Assembly (NCBI GenBank): GCA_022424925.1
Contig: JAKMGM010000047.1
Span: 1 to 23,961 of the forward strand
Source: Candidatus Poseidoniaceae archaeon
GTDB lineage: Archaea; Thermoplasmatota; Poseidoniia; Poseidoniales; Poseidoniaceae
Direction: 5' to 3'
DNA length: 23,961 bases
Positions within the stretch are counted from its first letter, which is position 1. Each line of letters starts with the position of its first letter. The notes below the pieces were generated by a model. That model saw only the letters and a program-made list of their open reading frames with translations, was not told the DNA's origin and ran no database searches. The translations under genes and the position numbers were made by a program. Positions 15,500 through 22,962 of the stretch are shown piece after piece.

Positions 15500-16297
15500 A
15501 TGGACAAGGCATCTCGATTGGAGAGAATCCTTCCAAATGGGAGAGGGGTTTGGATACCAATCGACCACGGTGCATCTGATTTCCCAGTGGACGGTCTAAC
15601 CGATACTGACCACGTGATTCAAGCGTTGGTTCGCGCAGGCGTCGACGTGATTCTCGCGCAAAAAGGAGTTGTCAACCACTACAACCATCTCTGCCAAGAT
15701 TCAAAGACCAGCATGGTCGTTCACTTCTCAGTTTCAACTCGTCATGCTGGTCCGGACAGTAGCAACAAAGTTCTGGTTGGAAATGCTGACGAAGTGCTTC
15801 CACGCGGTGGCGTCGGTGTATCGTGTCAAGTAAACATGGGCAGTCCGAATGAGGCTGCTATGATTGAGCGTATGGGGCAGATGAGTCGCTCCGCCCTGCA
15901 TCACAATTTACCAATGTTCGGGATGGTCTACGCTCGGGGAGAACATCTCTCTGTGCTTGAGGGAGATGATACGAATGCGAACGCACACGCTGTTCGCCTC
16001 GCCTTTGAACTCGGGTGCGATGCGGCTAAAACAACATGGACCGGTGATTCAACGAGTTTTCAGAAGGTCACTTCTGCTGCACCGATTCCTGTTTTAGTTG
16101 CAGGAGGGCCTGCTACTGGAGATTCGTTGGCAATACTCACTATGGTGCGCCGTGCCTTGGATGCTGGAGCATCAGGTGTATGCATGGGACGGCAAGTCTT
16201 TGCCCATCCGAACATCGAAGCGATTGCTCGCGCCCTTGTTCTGCTTGTCCACCATGATTCAACCGTTGAAGAAGCAATGCTTGCGTGTCGATTGTGA
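15500..16297 (+). CDS. aroA': 2-amino-3,7-dideoxy-D-threo-hept-6-ulosonate (ADH) synthase
   Basis: A 265-residue DeoC/FbaB-type class I aldolase. It starts the archaeal aromatic pathway by joining a 6-deoxy-5-ketofructose phosphate unit with L-aspartate semialdehyde, replacing DAHP synthase. The active-site start IPIDHGASDFPVDGL (19-33) carries Asp22 and His23. Tyr144 lies in MVYARGEHL, and the Schiff-base lysine is Lys177 in CDAAKTTWTGD. Phosphate-binding loops are AGGPATGD (201-208) and GASGVCMGRQVF (223-234). Length matches the family. It is separated by ten bases from the next pathway gene, whose product uses its product directly. A fructose-bisphosphate aldolase is the main alternative, but the neighbouring type II DHQ synthase strongly favours ADH synthase. 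Confidence 0.93.
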   Translation: MDKASRLERILPNGRGVWIPIDHGASDFPVDGLTDTDHVIQALVRAGVDVILAQKGVVNHYNHLCQDSKTSMVVHFSVSTRHAGPDSSNKVLVGNADEVLPRGGVGVSCQVNMGSPNEAAMIERMGQMSRSALHHNLPMFGMVYARGEHLSVLEGDDTNANAHAVRLAFELGCDAAKTTWTGDSTSFQKVTSAAPIPVLVAGGPATGDSLAILTMVRRALDAGASGVCMGRQVFAHPNIEAIARALVLLVHHDSTVEEAMLACRL

Positions 16298-16307
16298 GGT
16301 TTTTTTC

Positions 16308-17336
16308 ATGGAGATATGGCTTGATTACCGCCAACTCCCTGATGGTGAGCGAGAAGTGCCGGACGGAGTGAACCGCTTCATTTCAAATTCAAGACTAGAT
16401 TCAGAAAAGAACATCTACCTTTCCGATGATAAACTCTACATTGGCGAGCACATTGTCGGGAGTGCAATCACTGTACGGGATCAGACCAGCCAGCAAAGAG
16501 CACGCTCGCTCATAGGTAGCGTTGAGTGGTTATTCCTGGAATTCGAAAACTGGTCCATGATTCCAATTGAAAACCTCATCGCCGCGTGTGAAGGCACGCC
16601 CACTCGTATCGCTGCGGTCATCAGTAAACCTGAGCAAGCCAATGGTGCAGGCTTTGCGCTTGAGAGGGGCGTCGATGCCTTAGTCGTTCGATCTGAAAAG
16701 AAGATGCTGGATGCGGCTCGAATCGTGAAATCGCAAAGAATGGAAGTCACGATTATTGAACAAAGCGTGCACATTCCAAACCAACAGAAAACTGGAATCA
16801 GTGTGCTCAAGGTAACCTCGGTCGAGAACGGAGGAATCGCTGAACGGTATTGCGTCGACACAACCCGATTGCTCCGTTTGGGTGAAGGGATGTTAGTCGG
16901 TTCAAGCGCATCGAGTTTCGTCCTCGTGCACGGAGAAACTGTAGAATCAGAATATGTCCCTGCACGACCGTTTCGAGTGAATGCAGGACCGCCTCACGCC
17001 TATGTGTGTATGGTGGATGGAACAACAAAATACCTTTCAGAATTGAAGACTGGAGACAGTATTCTCTTGACAGATACGCAGGGTGTACAGCGGCATGCAA
17101 CGATTGGAAGGCTGAAGATTGAACAACGGCCGATGATTCTAATTCGTTGGATTGATAAGAATAATAAGGAAGGGAGCGTATACTTACAGCAAGCAGAGAC
17201 GGTTCGTGTTGTCAAAGAAGACAAGTGCCTCATTTCAGTCACTGAACTGAAAAAAGGCGACGAGATTCTTGGATGGTGTCAAAATGGCTCGCGCCATATT
17301 GGTACCGAAATATCGAGCACCGTTGTGGAGAAGTGA
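16308..17336 (+). CDS. aroB': 3-dehydroquinate synthase, type II (archaeal)
   Basis: A 342-residue enzyme that oxidatively deaminates and cyclises the ADH synthase product to 3-dehydroquinate with NAD+. It is unrelated to bacterial AroB. Family marks include RYCVDTTRLLRLGEGMLVGS (180-199), FVLVHGET (204-211), RPFRVNAGPPHAYV (220-233) and KYLSELKTGD (241-250). The open frame reaches back to 16098 inside the previous gene, but ATG at 16308 is the true start. It has GAGGT seven bases upstream and the conserved MEIWLDYR beginning. The GAGGT begins at the stop of the upstream gene, which indicates tight coupling. The next step (DHQ dehydratase) is not encoded in the window. Confidence 0.95.
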   Translation: MEIWLDYRQLPDGEREVPDGVNRFISNSRLDSEKNIYLSDDKLYIGEHIVGSAITVRDQTSQQRARSLIGSVEWLFLEFENWSMIPIENLIAACEGTPTRIAAVISKPEQANGAGFALERGVDALVVRSEKKMLDAARIVKSQRMEVTIIEQSVHIPNQQKTGISVLKVTSVENGGIAERYCVDTTRLLRLGEGMLVGSSASSFVLVHGETVESEYVPARPFRVNAGPPHAYVCMVDGTTKYLSELKTGDSILLTDTQGVQRHATIGRLKIEQRPMILIRWIDKNNKEGSVYLQQAETVRVVKEDKCLISVTELKKGDEILGWCQNGSRHIGTEISSTVVEK

Positions 17337-17340
17337 AAGC

Positions 17341-18249
17341 ATGGCTGTACTCGGTTCGGGAAAAGCGAACGGTGGGTGCAGCTTGCTGCACGCTGCAGGC
17401 TTGGGCTACGGAGCGAGCATTGGATTAGACCTACCCATTGCCGTTCGACTGCTCGACAAGCCAAGTAAAAGAGACGTTGATGATCCTGACGAGCTTCTGC
17501 CAGCGGTGATTGATGCTTGGACAGCTGCTGGATACCAAACTCCGAACGGACTCGACAAGAGCGAATTGTATTGGGCAGTGATGAGTAAAATACCTCCTCG
17601 CCAAGGATTGAAATCAAGTGCTGGAACGGCTATTGCAGCTTTGAAAGCACTCAGCGATGCAACTGGAATAGACGTCTCGAATGAGGACTATGTGGCAATG
17701 GCCGCTCAAGCGCAAATATCCGCAGGAATTTCACTCACCGGTTCCATCGATGATGCATGGGCTTGCCTCACCCCTGGTTGGAAACTGATAGACCCACAAG
17801 CCGAATCCATCGCTGAAGGTGTTCTGTTCGAGGGTAACGGGCCAAACAACGACGATTGGCTGGTTTTCATCGTTTGCAGAGAAGAACGAACGCATCGTCC
17901 GCAACTCGAAGACTTCGCACCGCATACCGCAACCTATCAAAAAGCACTCATTGCTTTGCAGGAAGAGAATGAACCAGTTGCGCTAACATGGAACGGCAGA
18001 GCAACCGTGGCCGTGATGAACGATGTTCGAGGCAGAAAAATAACCAATGATGCCATGCTGAACGGTGCACGGGCAGCAGGTATGTCGGGTTCAGGAAATG
18101 CGATTATCGTGCTGGCACCTGTCGTGAATGTGCCAACGTGTGAACGGCTTCGGACCATTCTTAACAACCATAATGATGTCAGGAAGGTCATCGAAACTTC
18201 ATTCATCACTGCAGAATCCGAACCGGTGGACGAAGACGCAACTTCTTGA
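17341..18249 (+). CDS. aroK: Shikimate kinase, archaeal GHMP type
   Basis: A 302-residue GHMP-superfamily kinase that phosphorylates shikimate with ATP. It is not related to the P-loop bacterial AroK. The N-terminal block GKANGGCSLLHAAGLGYGASIGLDLP (7-32), the ATP-binding motif PPRQGLKSSAGTA (85-97) and the C-terminal glycine motif GMSGSGNAIIV identify it. The frame is open to 17269, but ATG at 17341 is favoured. It lies four bases after the stop of the DHQ synthase gene, matches the usual family start, and avoids a 68-base overlap. The only other candidate by motif is another GHMP kinase, unlikely between two shikimate-pathway genes. Confidence 0.93.
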   Translation: MAVLGSGKANGGCSLLHAAGLGYGASIGLDLPIAVRLLDKPSKRDVDDPDELLPAVIDAWTAAGYQTPNGLDKSELYWAVMSKIPPRQGLKSSAGTAIAALKALSDATGIDVSNEDYVAMAAQAQISAGISLTGSIDDAWACLTPGWKLIDPQAESIAEGVLFEGNGPNNDDWLVFIVCREERTHRPQLEDFAPHTATYQKALIALQEENEPVALTWNGRATVAVMNDVRGRKITNDAMLNGARAAGMSGSGNAIIVLAPVVNVPTCERLRTILNNHNDVRKVIETSFITAESEPVDEDATS

Positions 18250-18278
18250 ACTAAGGGTCACAGGATTGGCTGAATCCA

Positions 18279-19361
18279 ATGCACATGAAACTCGGCGAAC
18301 GCCTAAGTCTGAGCCTCTTTGGCACCAGTCACGGCCCACGCATCGGTGCCTTCGTCAGTGGTGTGCCTAGAGGTATTGAGGTTGACCATGAGGCCATTCA
18401 ACACATCATGGATACTCGTCGCCCAGGTGGCCGATATGCGAGTAAACGTAGAGAACCGGACGTCGTTGAATTTTTGAGTGGCGTTGAGAACGGAATGACA
18501 ACCGGTGAACAAGTTGAGATTTCAATTGCAAACACCGACGCCAAGTCTCGTGACTACAGTTTCCTCCCCGACCACCCTCGACCGGGACATCAAGATATGG
18601 TCATGCACAAGCGCACCGGAGGTAAGGCTGACTTGCGCGGTGGAGGAAGTTCCAGCGCTCGTCTAACTGCTGCGTTGGTTGCAAGCGCTGCCCTCATCGC
18701 TCCTCTTTTGAAATCGATTGGTGTGAAATGTGAAGCACAAGTGGGTGCTATTGGAGCAGTGGAAGCGCTCTCGATGAACGAATGTCCACCGCGATGGCTT
18801 AACGATGATTGTAAAGAAATGCGATGCAGAGACCCAACTGCAGCAGCCGCAATGATTGAAATCGTTGAGAAGCATCGAATGAACCGTAACTCTATTGGCA
18901 GCCGTGTCGACCTGCAAATCACTGGGGTACCCCTCGGCCTGGGAGAGCCTTGGTTCGATGGACTCGAACCCGCCCTTGCCCGTTCAATGATGGCCATTCC
19001 CGCCGCGAGAGGTGTGGTCTTTGGAAGAGGCTTTGATGCAGTTACAATGACTGGTCGAGAACACAATGACCTCTGGGGGGGGACGAGCGAAACACCCGTT
19101 TTGACCGGTGACAAACCCGATGGTGTCCTTGCTGGACTCGCAACAGGATCCCCAATCCATGTTTCAGTGGCTTTCAAGCCACCTTCTTCGATTGCTTCGG
19201 AACAACTCACCTTGAATTTGGCAACGGGAGCCATCGAACCCCTGGTTGTAGGGGGTCGGCATGACCCGGTTTTAGCGCCACGTGCTGTTGCTGTGGTCGA
19301 AGCGATGGCTCAACTTGTGTTGACTGACCTAGCCCTGAGAGGAGGTTTCATCGATGCGTAA
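18279..19361 (+). CDS. aroC: Chorismate synthase
   Basis: A 360-residue FMN-dependent enzyme that converts EPSP to chorismate, the branch point for aromatic amino acids. Conserved blocks are LFGTSHGPRIGAFVSGVPRG near the N terminus, RPGHQDMVMHKRTGGKADLRG then GGGSSSARLT, and near the end GGRHDPVLAPRAVAVVEAMA. The length fits the family. The first ATG is at 18279 and a second lies two codons later at 18285; no strong Shine-Dalgarno decides between them. It is 29 bases downstream of shikimate kinase and overlaps the following aspartate kinase by eight bases, so it is part of one operon. EPSP synthase, its upstream partner, is not in the window. Confidence 0.96.
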   Translation: MHMKLGERLSLSLFGTSHGPRIGAFVSGVPRGIEVDHEAIQHIMDTRRPGGRYASKRREPDVVEFLSGVENGMTTGEQVEISIANTDAKSRDYSFLPDHPRPGHQDMVMHKRTGGKADLRGGGSSSARLTAALVASAALIAPLLKSIGVKCEAQVGAIGAVEALSMNECPPRWLNDDCKEMRCRDPTAAAAMIEIVEKHRMNRNSIGSRVDLQITGVPLGLGEPWFDGLEPALARSMMAIPAARGVVFGRGFDAVTMTGREHNDLWGGTSETPVLTGDKPDGVLAGLATGSPIHVSVAFKPPSSIASEQLTLNLATGAIEPLVVGGRHDPVLAPRAVAVVEAMAQLVLTDLALRGGFIDA

Positions 19362-20676
19362 GACAATCACTGTTCACAAGTTCGGAGGTTCGTGTCTTCG
19401 AGACATCTCCGATCTCAACCGCATAGCGGAAGTGATTCATCAATGGGACGGCCAATCACTGATTGTCGTTTCTGCGCTATGGGGCACAACCGATCGCCTC
19501 ATGCGTGCAAGTCAAGAGCCACGTTATGCGAGTCGTTTGGTGAGTGATTTATCCGGGCAACATTTGCGTTTTGCACCTGGGCTGCTTGAAAGTGAAAACG
19601 GGGTTTTGTTTCAATTAGTATTGGACGGTATCGAGCAATCGCTCACTGAATTAGCACAAACTCCGAACAATTGGGTTGCCATAAACCGCCTTCTTGCAGC
19701 GGGAGAACGATTGTCTGCACTTGTGGTAGCACATCACTTGAAACAACACGGAATTGAAGCACACCCCGTTGGTGCTGAAGACATAGGCCTGAAACTCAAA
19801 GGAACGAACAGAGCCCCAGTAGTTGACTTGAAGACATCAATGGTGGAGTTGGATCGCTCAGCGTTCTTTGGAACTCCAGTTATTACAGGCTGGTTTGGAG
19901 AAGGCGATGATGGGGAGTTAGCACTGCTCGGTCGAGGTGGAAGCGATCACACAGCAACCTCAATTGCTCGACTCGTTGATGCTGACAAAGTCATTCTGTG
20001 GAAAGATGTAGATGGCGTTCTCCCCGTAAATCCACGCTGGGGGGTTCAGTCGTACCCGATACCGTATCTCGGCTACAGCGAAGCGGTGGAACTCGCTCGG
20101 CTCGACACACCAGTCTTACACCCTGCGACTGTTGAACCACTTCGGGGAATCGGCATCCCACTCGAAATACGTGACCTGCGTAGCGTGCTCAAAGAACAAG
20201 CGGCATCTATCATCGGACCGGATTTGTTACAGGTTCGTCAAGTGAAAGCGATCGGTTGCCTTCCAAACATTACCCGTTTAACTGTCAACTCATCTTCACT
20301 CGAAGTTCAGAGTGAAAACTTAGGGCGAGTCCTCATTGAATTAGCGGATCGAAACATTTCATGCTGGAATCTTGATTCAATCCCAGGCCAAGTGTCATGG
20401 ATTGTGTCCCAACATGACTTGGAAAAAGCAAAAGAAATTGTCACTAATCACTTTTCTGTACCCGATGTGAACGAATATGGAGTCATGTTTTCGTTGGTCG
20501 GAAATAAACTCCCAAACGATAGCGCCGACATTCTGTCGTCATCAACGGCTCGGCAACTTGGACTAGAAATCGTGTCAACCACCGACCATGCGGTTCGAGT
20601 TATATCAAAAAGAAAAGACATCTCTACAATGCTTGACATTTTAGCAAGCGACCTCAAACTAACCGTTGAGCTCTAA
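19354..20676 (+). CDS. lysC: Aspartate kinase with C-terminal ACT region
   Basis: A 440-residue aspartokinase that phosphorylates L-aspartate, the first step to aspartate semialdehyde, lysine, threonine and methionine. The start VHKFGGSCLRDI (7-18) contains the KFGGS motif. Other marks are AAGERLSALVV, the nucleotide block LLGRGGSDHTATS and VILWKDVDGVLPVNP. The last 150 or so residues look like paired ACT domains for feedback control. The ATG at 19354 overlaps the aroC stop by eight bases and has GAGGAGG eight bases upstream. Its product pathway feeds ADH synthase at the head of the same operon, which may explain the linkage. Its stop codon directly abuts that of the convergent membrane protein gene. 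Confidence 0.95.
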   Translation: MRKTITVHKFGGSCLRDISDLNRIAEVIHQWDGQSLIVVSALWGTTDRLMRASQEPRYASRLVSDLSGQHLRFAPGLLESENGVLFQLVLDGIEQSLTELAQTPNNWVAINRLLAAGERLSALVVAHHLKQHGIEAHPVGAEDIGLKLKGTNRAPVVDLKTSMVELDRSAFFGTPVITGWFGEGDDGELALLGRGGSDHTATSIARLVDADKVILWKDVDGVLPVNPRWGVQSYPIPYLGYSEAVELARLDTPVLHPATVEPLRGIGIPLEIRDLRSVLKEQAASIIGPDLLQVRQVKAIGCLPNITRLTVNSSSLEVQSENLGRVLIELADRNISCWNLDSIPGQVSWIVSQHDLEKAKEIVTNHFSVPDVNEYGVMFSLVGNKLPNDSADILSSSTARQLGLEIVSTTDHAVRVISKRKDISTMLDILASDLKLTVEL

Positions 20677-21603
20677 TCAGTCATCTGCACGCTTTTCGCG
20701 GTAACTCTGCAAGTGTGTCGGCAAGTTAAGGGCGAACAGTCCACCGACTACGCTGAAAACAAAGAAGGTGCCAAGTGCTACGCCGTACACAGAAATTAAC
20801 TCCACAGATTCTTCCATTCGTAACGCAGTATCGCTCGAGAAGATTCCGACAAAGAAGGGAAGAATGGTGTTTGCAGAGAGAACAACTGTAGCAAGGATTG
20901 TTGCAATAATTGGGTTGATGAGAAGAGAACGGTGGTATTTTCCTACAATCTTCTTCGGATTCATGACATAGACTTCATTGGTGCGAATGCTGGTGTCAAG
21001 CATAGAGTAGCGAAGAACACCGTTGGCCAATTCGAAATACATGATCAGAAGAACTGCATAGATGACCACGAGCGCTGAAAGTAAAAACGGCTTGTCTTGC
21101 AACCCAAATAAGTCGCTTGACAGCGTTACTTTCGATGATGCAAAGCGAAGAATAGCGAGAATAAACATGAGATTGCTTGCAAGCGTGAATCGCCCGTCAC
21201 GTTGGAATGTTCCCCAAAAGCCTGTACCAGTCGCTCCAACAATCAAAATCAATTGTAAGATGGTAGCAATACCGAGGCTTCCTGTGAGCATGTACCAAAT
21301 TGTACCGTCTGGAGGTGAGATAATGTAGGTCATCAACGAGAGAGCGACAAGCACACCGTAGACGCCGAGTTGGAGATTCTGAACCATTTTATCCGGCGCT
21401 AAGAATTTGGTTTTCGGCACCAGTGGGCCTCCAAGAAGACTTTCTATGAACGAAGGAATTTCAACTTCAGGAATAGCGTCCTTTGGGATTTCACTTCCGA
21501 TACCTAACTGACCCGCAGCCTTCTTTCGAGACGGAGCCGAGGAACGCACGGTTTTACCGTCGTACAGGTGAGAAGTGTCGCTTGATGGTCTTGAAACGGT
21601 CAT
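20677..21603 (-). CDS. Six-helix membrane protein of unknown function, MoxR/DUF58 cluster
   Basis: A 308-residue membrane protein I do not recognise. The first 70 or so residues are polar, basic and Pro/Ser-rich, probably cytoplasmic and disordered. Six hydrophobic segments lie near 78-96, 102-124, 140-156, 172-192, 230-255 and 268-292, and the tail is short and basic. No catalytic motif is visible. The start at 21603 is set by GAGGTGA six bases upstream (21610-21616), which overlaps the stop of the DUF58 gene, so the two genes are coupled. It is last in the MoxR-DUF58 cluster, where membrane partners such as von Willebrand or transglutaminase-type proteins are common; this one has neither domain. 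A structural partner in that system is the best guess. Confidence 0.7.
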   Translation of the reverse strand: MTVSRPSSDTSHLYDGKTVRSSAPSRKKAAGQLGIGSEIPKDAIPEVEIPSFIESLLGGPLVPKTKFLAPDKMVQNLQLGVYGVLVALSLMTYIISPPDGTIWYMLTGSLGIATILQLILIVGATGTGFWGTFQRDGRFTLASNLMFILAILRFASSKVTLSSDLFGLQDKPFLLSALVVIYAVLLIMYFELANGVLRYSMLDTSIRTNEVYVMNPKKIVGKYHRSLLINPIIATILATVVLSANTILPFFVGIFSSDTALRMEESVELISVYGVALGTFFVFSVVGGLFALNLPTHLQSYREKRADD

Positions 21604-21614
21604 GCATAGTCACC

Positions 21615-22706
21615 TCAGAATCCTCTTGCTCCAGCAAGTGCGGTTGATAGAAGCATATCGGGCTCCCAATCCATGATGTTAACGCCAAGTCCGCGAAGTT
21701 CACTAATGAGTACGTCACGTTCAGTCTTCATGACTTCATATCCAGTTCGGTCAATACGGCGAGCATCAAACTCGAATTCGAGCGATGATGGGGTAAGTAC
21801 TGTGACGTCGAAGTCTCGCGCTCTGAAATCACGGAGCGCATTCACAATGGTTGGGTCATCTTCCAAATTCGATAAGAAGATGATTGGACTTCCCTTATTG
21901 ATGTGCGGCATGATTCTGTTAACGACAACTTGCAAAGGTATGTTTCCACGAGCAACTGCGCCAGCAAGTTTGGTCAGTATAACATACAGTTGTTTCTTAC
22001 CCGTGTCTCTGTCAACGCTGACTACTTCATCACCGTAAACGATGACACCGACGGAGTCACGACGTCCAAGGAAATATTTGGCGAGAGATGCTGCTGCGCG
22101 AGTCGAGTACACCAGTGCGTTGCGTGAAACAGGACCTGTTTCAGCGACAGAACGCGAGTCAACAATGATGATGATGTCCGAGACGGCATCGCGTTCACGT
22201 TCATTGACCATGAGTTTCCCGGAGCGAGCATACGCAGACCAGTTAATTGCTCGGAACGAATCGCCTTCGAAATATTCACGAAGTGAATAAAACTCAGAAC
22301 CTGGACCAGGTTGACGGATGTTGACTGCGCCTGTGAAAATCTTTGGTACTCGAGATTTAACAAAAGTCTCTTTGAGGTCTTCCATTTTCGGGAACACGAG
22401 GAAATCGTTGTAGACATGCAATTCCTTTTCCTTGTGAAACAATCCGAACGGGTCTTGGATCCTGACAGCCACGGGACCAACACTGTAGAAGCCACGAAGA
22501 GGACATTCCACGGTATACTCAATCAACGTTTCACGGCGTGGGCCAAGTTCCATCAGAATGTAGTTCGCACCGTCTTTGATGCGCATTACTTCTGGAACAC
22601 GGTCTCGAACTTCCAAAATCTTAGCGAGCGATGAATGGTTTTGCATACGCAGTGTAATGTTCAGTTCGCCGTCTTCAAAGATACGAGCACTCGATAATTT
22701 ACGCAT
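21615..22706 (-). CDS. DUF58-domain protein, main body (N terminus lost to a frameshift)
   Basis: A 363-residue reading frame with the DUF58 hallmark GSEFYSLREYFEGDSF then RAINWSAYARSGKLMVNE (about 132-165). It continues into a von Willebrand A-like fold (IIIIVDSR, GVIVYGD, IIFLSNLEDD). DUF58 proteins are encoded next to MoxR ATPases and are thought to be membrane-attached partners. The only start in this frame is the ATG at 22706, which lacks the two N-terminal helices normal for the family. The same frame continues without a start back to about 22811 (residues ...RRAEEWSGEEGAALNSVTA), and the missing helices are in another frame just upstream (22753-22929). One fewer base in the A-run at 22795-22799 would join them into one protein of about 437 residues, a usual DUF58 length. 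Confidence 0.85.
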   Translation of the reverse strand: MRKLSSARIFEDGELNITLRMQNHSSLAKILEVRDRVPEVMRIKDGANYILMELGPRRETLIEYTVECPLRGFYSVGPVAVRIQDPFGLFHKEKELHVYNDFLVFPKMEDLKETFVKSRVPKIFTGAVNIRQPGPGSEFYSLREYFEGDSFRAINWSAYARSGKLMVNERERDAVSDIIIIVDSRSVAETGPVSRNALVYSTRAAASLAKYFLGRRDSVGVIVYGDEVVSVDRDTGKKQLYVILTKLAGAVARGNIPLQVVVNRIMPHINKGSPIIFLSNLEDDPTIVNALRDFRARDFDVTVLTPSSLEFEFDARRIDRTGYEVMKTERDVLISELRGLGVNIMDWEPDMLLSTALAGARGF

Positions 22707-22752
22707 TGCGGTGACGCTGTTGAGCGCTGCACCTTCTTCACCCGACCATTCT

Positions 22753-22929
22753 TCAGCTCGACGGCCGGTTGCGGCGACGTCGGCGTGACCGCCGAAAAAG
22801 GGCGGCCCATGTCAGGAAAACGAAGATGACAACTGCAATCGTAACGAGTTGGGAGTTTCGCAAGGTTAGACCAAGCAAATACATGGCAATAGCCAAACTA
22901 CCTAACATAGCAGATTTACGACTCCACAT
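22753..22929 (-). CDS. N-terminal membrane segment of the split DUF58 protein
   Basis: A 58-residue reading frame with hydrophobic stretches AMLGSLAIAMYLLGLTL and VTIAVVIFVFLTWAALF, then an arginine-rich end (RRSRRRRRNRPSS). It has its own ribosome site (GAGGTGA at 22935-22941) five bases before the ATG at 22929, and lies 33 bases after moxR. The two helices are what DUF58 proteins carry at their start. The arginine-rich tail is probably an artefact of reading out of frame after the A-run at 22795-22799. The stretch may be the true start of the downstream DUF58 gene rather than a separate gene. Confidence 0.6.
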   Translation of the reverse strand: MWSRKSAMLGSLAIAMYLLGLTLRNSQLVTIAVVIFVFLTWAALFRRSRRRRRNRPSS

Positions 22930-22934
22930 CACAT

Positions 22935-22941
22935 TCACCTC
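22935..22941 (-). promoter_or_regulatory. Ribosome binding site of the DUF58 gene
   Basis: GAGGTGA on the minus strand, five bases before the ATG at 22929. A strong site here, with none near the ATG at 22706, supports translation beginning at 22929 and therefore supports the frameshift reading of the gene. Confidence 0.6.
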
Positions 22942-22962
22942 AAATTCAGTTCAGAACTGTAA

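Noticed and set aside
16098..16307. Upstream extension of the DHQ synthase frame into the ADH synthase gene
   Set aside because: Conserved protein start and GAGGT site place the start at 16308; the extension is out-of-frame reading of the previous gene.
16298..16307. T-run after the ADH synthase stop, as a possible terminator
   Set aside because: It is the spacer between the ribosome site and the start of the next coupled gene, so a terminator here would be inside the operon.
18590..19234. 214-residue minus-strand frame inside chorismate synthase
   Set aside because: Shadow of a well-supported gene; biased composition (Ser/Pro/Thr/Ala) typical of antisense reading.
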